Positions 55,795 through 64,000 of a stretch of DNA of 64,000 nt are shown here, one piece after another. The notes beneath the pieces are model-generated. The model was not told the origin of the DNA. It worked only from the letters and a program-made list of their open reading frames with translations, and ran no database searches. Location: contig NC_134141.1 in assembly GCF_033958435.1 (NCBI RefSeq), positions 101,039,001 through 101,103,000 of the forward strand, read 5' to 3'. Position 1 is the stretch's first letter, and every line of letters starts with the position of its first letter. The position numbers were made by a program, and so were the translations under genes. This DNA is from Carettochelys insculpta. Its lineage: Eukaryota; Chordata; Testudines; Carettochelyidae.

Positions 55795-58020
55795 AAGGTG
55801 AGAGACAAGGTGGGTGAGGAAATGCCTTTTATTACCTTTGCTTGTGAGGGAGACAAGCTTTCGAGGTTAAACAGAACTCTTCAGGTCTGGGAAAGGTAGT
55901 CAGTGTCACAGCTAAACATGAAGCCGGACAGATTGTTTAGCATAAGCAGTTAACACATAATTTCAAGGTAACATTCAATGTGAAACAGTCCATCAAAGCT
56001 CCCAGTTCATCAGAGCTGTGCCTACACTACAAAAATAACTTCGAAGCTTACTTTGAGTACAACTTTCAAGTACACAACTTCGAAGTAGAGTGCCTACACA
56101 CACCCTATTTCGAAGTTAAACTTCAAAGTAGGGCACTATTCCATTCCTGGGAATGGAGTAAGGACTTTGAAGTAAGAGAAAATGTGAGTAGACTCTCTGC
56201 TATCTACTTCAAAGTAGTGCCTAACTTCAAAGTTAACTTCAAAGTTAGTTCCTAGTGTAGACACACCCAAGGAGACTGAAAAGGAGGAAAATACTGTGCT
56301 CTGGAGGGAGTTTAATGGACGGGTGGTGGCTGTTGAAGTTTTCGTGGAAATGTGCAATATCTATAATGTCAACAACCTCTGACAGAACACCAGTCTTTCC
56401 ACCAGGGATGTCACCTGCTATACACCAACAATCTTGGTTTCGAATGTAGTAAATTATAAACATTTTTAGTGTTGTATGTTTCTAAACAGTTGCCAGCAGG
56501 GTAACTTGATATGCTTTTTTAATATTAAAACTTTAAAACCCACCTGTCAAAAAGTAAGTAAAGACAGCACTGCTGTCTGCTTCAAATATTTGCAAGCAAA
56601 TGGACAGTACTCAGAAAACCACATAGAATACATTGCCAAACTCATTCATTTCATTCTCCCCATAACTTTTTTACATTCAACAACAAAGACTTTGTCCAAG
56701 TCATGGGAATGAAAATGACTGCCTAATATGCCAACCTCTTTATGGGCCAGCCTAAAGAAGAATCTTTGGATGTATGTACTATGCCAGCAATTATACACCC
56801 GAGATACATCCATGATATTTTCATCCTCTGGACAGATGACTTAAACTCCCTCATAGAGTCTCATCACAATTTCAACAGCTACCAGCTATCCTGTCATCAA
56901 TTCTTGCAAAATTCCCACACTAGCATCAGCTTTCACAATGTAACTCGACAGACAACAATAGACAAGAAACTCACAGATCACCACAGCTACCTTTGCAGAA
57001 TCAGTAACCACTTCAAACACACCAAGAAATCTTTTCTCTACAGCCAGGCACTCAGATACCACAGAGTATGTTCTAAAGAGGATGTCCAGGATTCACACAT
57101 TAACATACACCAAACAAGGATATTCCACTAAGAAATAGATCACATCATGGAACAGGCCTCCCAAGTACCCCAACAGAACCTGCTTCAATACAGAAATAAC
57201 TAGGAAACTGTGGTTTGAGGGACGTTTGTCACGTATCACCCACACTGGGATCCATACAGGATATCAGCAAGCCACTATAACCCATATTCAATGGATATCC
57301 CATGCTGAAAGAAATCTTTCCTGAACTCTCTGTTCTGGCCTTCAAACAACCTCTCCACCTCCTCAAGCTCATTGTTAGTAGGAAGCTCCCTGAGATCAGG
57401 CCACACCATCTCAAAGGAAGCACCAGCCCCTACCAGAATGACAGCTCCACTTCCCCAATGATCAACATGCCACAAACACACATTTTGAGATCCAGGAGCC
57501 TATCACAACACAAGGCATATCTTACCCACTGCACTAAGTGTCCTAATAAAAGCTGTGTGGGTGAAATAAGACAATCACTACACAGGCAAATAAAAGATAA
57601 AGACACCTTATCACCTGAGGGTGAACAATTTTCACAAAAGGAGCACCGTGTATCTGACCTATCAGTGCTCATCCTAAAAGGAAACCTGCACTGCGCTCAC
57701 AAAAGATGAGCCTGGGAACTTACACACGATTGTGCTAGACACTAAAAATCCTGGCCTGGATTTATGGTGATTACAAGAATCTTTAATTCACTAACATCCC
57801 ATTTTTGTCCTTTAGAATATGGGATATTTACACTAAGCCATCTGTTTGACCCTGTATTTAGCTGTGACCCTGTGTACATTTTCTAGACCTGAAGAAGAGC
57901 TTCGTGTAAGCTTCTAAAGCTTCTCTCTCTCATACTAAAAGAAGTGTGTCCAATAAAAGATAATTACCTCACCCAACTTGTCTCTAAAGTAACCTGGGAT
58001 CAACACAGCTACAGCAACAC
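55795..58020 (+). mobile_element. Second Penelope-like element fossil with nested MITE
   Basis: Inverted ends: 55,800-55,900 (AGACAAGGTGGGTGAGG to ACTCTTCAGGTCTGG) is the reverse complement of 57,885-57,990 (AGACCTGAAGAAGAGCTT to CTCACCCAACTTGTCTCT). In between, broken + frames give PLE reverse transcriptase: YLQANGQYSENHIEYIAKLI near 56,600 and the palm motif RYIHDIFILWTDDL near 56,800, where the usual second-position catalytic Asp of YxDD reads His. A thumb part LTDHHSYLCRISNHFK follows, then a GIY-YIG remnant (THCTKCPNKSCVGEIRQSLH) near 57,530. It is more complete at the 5' side than the copy at 12.6 kb and of a different subfamily. Multiple stops show it is dead. Confidence 0.85.
56014..56268. 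mobile_element. TTCGAAGT-rich TIR element nested in PLE
   Basis: The left end TGTGCCTACACTAC and right end TAGTGTAGACACACC are inverted. The interior is nearly all repeats of TTCGAAGT, TTCAAAGT and AAGTTAACTTC, so either strand can fold on itself. It interrupts the left part of the PLE and is therefore younger than it. Confidence 0.7.
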
Positions 58021-58367
58021 AATACGGCCATGAGAGAGATGGCTTGTAATCATTAAACATCCAACATCTCTTTCACAAAAGCACCTTTCACACTTAAAAA
58101 TGTCAATGTATGGGTGTTTTACCAGTAATTTGTCAACCATCTGCGATGACAAAATGCATTCACTTATCTCTACATACCTTAAATACTAAATTATTCATAT
58201 TGGAATAAGGAATCCTAAAAGTCTAAGCACACGGCTATACAGTAAGGGTGCATACATTTAGATCTTATTTTTATATTTTATAAGGGGCATATATTTTAAA
58301 TCTTCATTTAAATAAAATATTAATTTATGTCCAAAACAAAAGATTTTAATATTGTCTTTATTTATGG

Positions 58368-58855
58368 CAGGGGTGGGGAACCTTTTTTGGGTTTTGGGCC
58401 ACTGACCCACAGAAAACTCAGTTGGAGGCCACACAAAAGTGAGAATCTCCAGCCGCATATGGTGGGGGGAGGGAGAGACGACAGACATTCAGGGCTTCCC
58501 GCAGGCCAGATTAATTCTTCTGGGGACCTGCTGCTAGCAGATTTTACAGGCCACTCTAGGCTCTGGAGTGGGGCAAAACGAGGGATTTATTGTGTGGGAG
58601 AGGCCTGCTGGGGAGTGGAACAGGGATGGGTGGGAGGGAGGGTGCAGGAGTGGGGTGAAGGTGTGGGAATCCAGCCAACATGAGCAGCAGGGAAAAAAAC
58701 CTGGTGAGCGCTATTGCTTCCTCTGCCTGTGCTGGTGCGCCAGCCTCAGCAGGTGGGGGGATGGTGGGCCGGTGAAGTTGGGGCACCAGCGCTGGCTCCT
58801 TGATGCAGCAAAGGGGGGACACAGCGAGGACCACACTTTGAGAACCACTTTGAGA
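58368..58855. mobile_element. hAT-like repeat related to 36,157 element
   Basis: CAGGGGTGGGGAACCTTTTT is followed by GGGCCACTGACCCACAGAAA and CTCAGTTGGAGGCCACA, the same order as 36,157-36,230. A GGAGGGTGCAGGAGTGGGGT minisatellite-type unit follows. The right end is uncertain: TTTGAGAACCACTTTGAG near 58,835 is a candidate. Confidence 0.5.
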
Positions 58856-59169
58856 AAGATCAGAAAAGTGCCCCCTCCAGCTCATCATGCATCATTAAAC
58901 TATGGTTTACATTTGGAAGAGTCAAAACTATTTTGAACTAGCAGAGCGCACTTGGCTGCTAAGTTTTCCACCCTCTGATGCATGGATAGACAGACTTCAC
59001 CTTATTCTTATTGTAGAAAAACGCAGAAAGACCTTTCGCTATCCTAGGCCCAGGCCACCAAGCAATTTCAGGAGTAAGGCTGAGACCTTGAACTTGATTA
59101 GAAACTCCATGGTAGTAGTTGCCAAACTCTAGGTCATACCTCAGCTGGACTTTTCACACTCTTCAGAGA

Positions 59170-59445
59170 CATAGCTATGATAAATTCAATGACTAGTTTT
59201 GACCAGGCCTTAGATACTTGGCTGGAGGGCCTTGTTCACATGCTCAGGCTCAAATTCATCACTCAATTTGTAGGTGTGAAGGAATTTTTACCCCAGCCTG
59301 AGCACCAAAATGCTTTATAACCTTACACAACTTATTGGGCTCAATACCAGGGTGAATGGATTAAATTAATGATCTGTGATATACACGAGGTCGGACAAAT
59401 TGATCTAATGGTCGCTTTCTGGCCATAAAACTCTGGGAAACAGGC
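59170..59445 (+). mobile_element. LINE 3' UTR fragment
   Basis: TGTGAAGGAATTTTTACCCC, then TTGGGCTCAATACCAGGG and a terminal GGTCGGACAAATTGATCTAA with TGGTCGCTTTCTGGCCATAA. The last part is the common LINE (L2/CR1-group) tail that usually reads GATCTAATGGTCCCTTCTGG. Confidence 0.5.
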
Positions 59446-59449
59446 AGTA

Positions 59450-60800
59450 ACTGTTATGTTTGCAAGGTTACGGCCTGTATCAACCCACCTTTTCCATTCC
59501 TTTGGAGCCCTGGGTTATGAAAGCCTAAATTAGTGGAAGGGACTGATAGGTCAGATACACAGCATAGATCCAAACAAACGATCCAATCAAGGAATATTAA
59601 TTACTCCAGCCACTGGGTTTTAATCTGTAATAAAAATTTAAGATCAACTTTTGTTTGTTCTGTCTTTTGCAGAACCCTATTAAAAGAAGTTCTGTTCTAG
59701 CATAAGTTTACATTTCTGGTCACTATTTACGTAACAAGATTTTAATGTCAATAGTACAGAAGATGGGAATTCTGTTTTGCAGTCAGGTGAACACTAAGGA
59801 ATGATTACAGATTAAAAAGTGAGAGGGAGAATTAATAAAAAAAAAACAGAGAAATGTGAAACCATTATTTACTTCTTGAAAAATAACTAGGTTATACTAA
59901 TGGCTTTGGTGAACCATTTGCAATTCCCTTACTATGACTAAACATGTAGATTTTGGTTCCTCAGTATTCAGAGGGAAAGCACAAGGTTCCTAGTTTGATA
60001 CTCTGTGATATTTGATTCACAGGGACAGTCTCATTATTTAGGAAAAGGAAACCCTTTTCCCTTAGGAACTTGTTTTAACACTGGCATATAGATCTCATTT
60101 GTACTTATCTCAATGTTAATGTTGCCAGGGCTCATTTGTTAATGTTGGCTGTTTCACTCTAGCTTTAAAGCCAATCCTGAGCTTTCTTAGAAACCCAAAA
60201 TAATTTCATTAAGGTTTTCTGGGACTTTCAATGGGGCCTACAAGAGATGGCTGCTTAACACCCATTGTTTTTCAGTGGGAGATGGGCCCTTAACTCCTTC
60301 TGCCCTGCTTTTAGAATCCCAGCCTGAGTTTCAGCAAAGGTCTTTTTGAAATTTAAAAAAAAAAAAAATCCTAAATTAAATTTTGGACATTTTTGAATTA
60401 CCATCTCAAACAAGAATGATGAAAGTAACTCCTAACAAAAAATATAGAACGAAGGCTCTCCCCCAGCCAGCCTCCCTTAAATGGGCCTCACCAGATATTT
60501 GGAGGGATGTGTTTGTAATGAGAATCAGATAAAATGTAAGCTTGCTTTTGTGCCTCTTCATAGCTTCAAGTTGTTAGGTACTGAAATGCTTTAAGACACA
60601 CTGATTAATCCTCAAATTGGCACTACAAGCAGGTATGTTAGTTATCTCCCTTTTAAATAGGATAAATGAGGTAGTAAGATTAACAAAGTTGCCCAAGGCT
60701 ACCGAGAAAATCTGCATCCAAACCAGGTTTAGCATTCAGGAGATCCTGAATGACAAACTGTGTTAAGAACACAACGCCCCTTGCAATAATGTAGTGCAGT
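59450..60800. other. NIM1K: NIM1K 5' intron, nothing recognised
   Basis: AT-rich; A-runs near 59,837 and 60,356. No exon or defined element. Confidence 0.35.
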
Positions 60801-60804
60801 ATAA

Positions 60805-61005
60805 CTATTATATTGGTCAAGTATCGGCGGGGTAGCCGTGTTAACCTGGATCTGTAACAGCAACGAAGGGTCCTGTGGCACCTTATAGACTAACAGAAAA
60901 GTTTTGAGCATGAGCTTTCGTGAGCACAGACTCACGAAAGCTCATGCTCAAAACTTTTCTGTTAGTCTATAAGGTGCCACAGGACCCTTCGTTGCTATTA
61001 TATTG
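60805..61005. mobile_element. Perfect PLE-end foldback with 11-bp target duplication
   Basis: The arms 60,859-60,924 and 60,931-60,996 are perfect 66-bp reverse complements around a 6-base loop (CACAGA). The arm runs from AGCAACGAAGGGTCCTGTGG to GAGCTTTCGTGAG. The unique outer end GGTAGCCGTGTTAACCTGG lies at 60,831-60,849. CTATTATATTG occurs at 60,805-60,815 and again at 60,995-61,005, consistent with a target-site duplication. The arm sequence equals the outer end of the PLE at 12,599-14,166. Confidence 0.85.
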
Positions 61006-61009
61006 ATGT

Positions 61010-63590
61010 CATTTAATCTCTGCTCTAGAGTGGAAAAAGCCTGCAGCTTGAGGAAGGGCCAGACTTTCCTCTCCTCTTGTTTCAGGCTCAATTCTCAGAG
61101 TGTAGGCTCTTGAGGATGCTGGTCCAATGAGATGATGTAATGCCACAATTTGACATCATGTAATAACATAGACACATCGCAGGTTACAATCTGCTGAAAT
61201 GTAGCCTGCAACAACTTCATCTCTGCACTGAGCCATTTGCCCAGTCGTAGTTTTGACTTTATTTGGGTTCCTGAATTTGTACAGGATATCTAATCATTCT
61301 CCTTCTGATGTCAATTTCCAGTCAGTTGCACTTGTTTGACAATAAACAATTGATTTTGTGTAAGATGTCAAAATGACAACAGTAAGCTGAAAGAAAGCTC
61401 TTTCCACATGCAAATACAGTATACAAGAGAAGTACATGATCCTTCTAACATTTGCTGATACCAAAGATGTCATATGAGAGTCAGTGTAAAGGCTGTTACT
61501 GATGGAATTCTTGGTCCGTTTTTTAAAACATACCTGCATACAATTTTGGTTTTTAGGAATTTAAAATATGGCTTATTCTGATCCTAAATTTTAATCTGAA
61601 AAACCACCTCAGCTACATAATTCATGACTATATATATATATATATATAATGTTCTGCCTAGATAGATTTATACACAGGAGTGCATGATGGCCAAGGAAAG
61701 CCACCAATTGTGGAAAGATGGGATTCTTTCTTCTGCTCCTGACCAAAAGCTTCCTAGGTTCCTTCCATTTGGATAGTGATGTTAAAATATGGATCCTGCC
61801 AGCTTGTGAATGATCTTTCTTCACTTGAAAACAGGAACTGAAGGATGGGGCCAATGGGGCTTACTCCTTTTTAAAGCACTTTGAGCTCTACTAGTGAAAA
61901 TGTCATCTTACCAACCCCAGGACTTTGTGGCCACTGCAGTTATAGCCCCATTTTACTAAAGGCTATTCTGTGACAGTGGGCTAACAAATCTCAGCATGTA
62001 TGCAGCTAAGTATTCAGGGAACCACACAGCTGATTTGGAGTATACCATTCACACAAGAATCTTTAAGAAGGAGCAAAGCATAATTTAATTAGTATAATCA
62101 GAAGCTCAGATAACACAGGATAGCAGAAGAAGTCAGAAAAGAATGAAGAGTTGCCAAAACATTGTTTTCTCTGAAGGAAACAAGGTTCTGCAATATATTT
62201 GTAAAGGGATCTACAGTATTTCCTTGTTATAAACTGGGGACTTGACAGACAGCCTCTAGATTTACTACTTGATAAAAGTACAGATTCTGCCCATGCTGAT
62301 AATGTGACTGTCTTTCTCCAATAGATAATAAAAAAGAAGCAGAGCTCTAAAGAGCTTATTTCTTGAAAATATTCCTCTGGGCCTTCAGTTCATGTTTTGC
62401 TTAATGTTACATGCTGCGATTTACTCTAATTCACACCCACACACAAGCCTTTTTCTTTCCAGCCATCAGAGCCAGATGCCAAAAGGATGATCTATTGCCT
62501 GATTTCAGTTCAATCTAGTTATATCAATTCTTCAGCAGCATTTATGGGCCAGATTCTACAGTCCTCACATAAGAAAATTCCGCGCAGCCAAAGTACTGCA
62601 AGAAGGGCTCTCTGTGAGGGTATGGGCAGGGATGACCCCAGTATCTATTCAGAGATATAACTAATCAATAGCTTGCCTCTTTTCTAAATATGTCCAATAT
62701 GAATAATGAATATTAGCAATGCCCAGCTTAGCCCTGTCACACAACTTGTGTTTATATATATTTTTCTTGAAGTCTGTATTCTCATGTAAAATGGGTGGGG
62801 AAGCGGTTCAGTTTGTGGTGGCCAGGCAAATCAGCATTTTCATTGTTCTGCCAAGCAAGCATTCAGAAGCTGATCCAAACCTGGGTCATTCAAGGCCAAG
62901 AACACCAAAGAAGGGTTGTAATCTGTTGCTGGGAAAGTTGCCAGCCCTAATTCTTTACAAGAACTCGGGCTCTTTGACTCTGGAGAGAGTCCCTACATCA
63001 TTCCTCTAGCGTAGCAGGATGTAAAATGTGTCAATGACATCTAGTTCCAAATGAAGCTGGGAGATAAAATGGTGAGAAGGGAGGGAATTGGTGGAAAGGC
63101 CTGACAGAAAAATAGACAAGGAAATCTGTAGTCCTGAAGCAAGCATATTAGCACTGAATTGTTACTAATGAGAGAAAATTCCTCCTCACATGAAGATCTG
63201 ATTATGCTTCAGAATTAAGATGACATAAATCAGACAGCTGCTTCTCTAATGGGTGGCAGCACACATTTACCTTAGGATGCCTTTCAGATGCTTGCCTTTG
63301 ATGTTTTTTAGGTGGACAATTCTACCAGGTACTGAGCACTGCTCGAGAGATGTTGTGAGCTCCCCACTCCATTTAAATTGATGGGAGCTCCAGGTCTCAA
63401 CACCCTGTAGGATCAGACCCTGGATCAGGGCTGCTCAAGTGTAGTCCTAGCAATGAATATATCTTGCAGCATCCTAAAATGAGAAATGTAGTTTTCCTCA
63501 TCCTGTTAACAGAAGAGTGCTGGGAAAGGATTCATTGCTGGTGAATTCAAACATTAAGAAGTTAGTATTGCTCTGTCAAGAAGGTACAAG
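61010..63590. other. NIM1K: NIM1K 5' intron, nothing recognised
   Basis: AT-rich with a (TA)n run at about 61,628-61,648. No exon or transposon ends can be supported. Confidence 0.35.
61628..61648. repeat. (TA)n microsatellite
   Basis: About ten TA units. Confidence 0.85.
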
Positions 63591-63593
63591 GAA

Positions 63594-64000
63594 ATATAGA
63601 ATCAGAGTATCATGGGGTTAGAAGAAACCAATCCCCTGCTGAAAGCAGGACCATTTCCAACTAAACCATCCCAGCCAGGGCTTTGTCAAGCCGAGACGTA
63701 AAAACCTCTAGGGATGGACATTCCATCTGCTCTCTCGGTAACGCATTCCAGTGCTTCACTGCCCTCCTCAAAAGACAGTCTTTCCTAATATCTAGCCAAG
63801 ACCTCCCACACTGCAACTGAGACCATTGCTCCTCATTCTGTCACCTGACACCTGTGAAAACAGCCTCTCTCCATTCTCTTTGTAAACTCCCCTCCCACAT
63901 CCCAGTACTTGAAGGCTGCTATCAAATTTCCCCTCACTCTTCCCTTCTGTAAACTAAATAAGCCTAAATCCCTCAGCCTCTCCTCGTAGGTCGCATGCTC
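63594..64000 (-). mobile_element. CR1-type LINE 3' part, cut by window edge
   Basis: The reverse complement runs from the window end through a TYEERLRDLGLFSL-like peptide (near 63,990-63,940) and the rest of the ORF2 C-terminus. It then gives a tail with GGTTTCTTCTAACCCCATGA and ends near TACTCTGATTCTATATT. It belongs to the same group as 5,800-6,292 but a different subfamily. Confidence 0.75.

Noticed and set aside
1..64000. CRISPR arrays, bacterial operons, riboswitches or prophage
   Set aside because: The DNA is vertebrate nuclear sequence with spliced genes. Repeats are interspersed transposons and simple repeats, with no regular repeat-spacer pattern.

Overview
This window is nuclear DNA from an amniote, most likely a turtle. 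It holds large intron-rich genes, two CpG islands, CR1-type LINE 3' ends, fossil Penelope-like retroelements (PLEs) and many short terminal-inverted-repeat (TIR) elements whose ends read like GTCTACAC. That repeat mix is what I associate with turtle genomes; the species cannot be fixed from the sequence alone.

Two protein-coding genes can be reconstructed exon by exon. HMGCS1 (cytosolic HMG-CoA synthase) is on the + strand. Its probable promoter and non-coding first exon lie in a CpG island near 6.3-7.1 kb. Its nine coding exons run from 16,899 to 25,258 and encode 522 residues, and its 3' UTR reaches about 26.9 kb. NIM1K (an AMPK-related Ser/Thr kinase) is on the - strand. Three coding exons (39,602-39,311, 31,385-31,117 and 29,756-29,007) encode 436 residues, and its 5' non-coding exon(s) and promoter probably lie beyond the right edge. 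The genes converge tail to tail with about 2 kb between the stop of NIM1K and the end of HMGCS1. From memory, the order and orientation match the vertebrate HMGCS1-NIM1K neighbourhood (human 5p12).

Layout. 1-6.3 kb: repeat-dense flank (two TIR elements, a reverse-strand LINE endonuclease fossil, a C-rich minisatellite, CR1 tails, PLE foldbacks). 6.3-7.15 kb: CpG island 1, HMGCS1 promoter. 7.15-14.2 kb: probable HMGCS1 5' intron, including a PLE with reverse-transcriptase and GIY-YIG remnants and roughly 400-bp inverted arms. 14.2-15.35 kb: CpG island 2 with two NRF1-type palindromes, a possible second promoter. 16.9-26.9 kb: HMGCS1 body. 29.0-39.6 kb: NIM1K coding part. 39.6-64 kb: probably the 5' intron of NIM1K, with a local 210-bp duplication, several TIR elements, a second PLE with a nested element, a perfect 66-bp-arm foldback, and a CR1 copy cut by the window edge.

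The two genes have no obvious joint function. HMGCS1 makes HMG-CoA for the mevalonate pathway. NIM1K is a kinase of the LKB1-activated family. The most unusual sequence structure is the recurring set of PLE-end foldbacks, one of them a perfect hairpin flanked by an 11-bp target duplication, together with local duplications and palindromes in NIM1K introns. I found no convincing evidence of a previously undescribed gene system.
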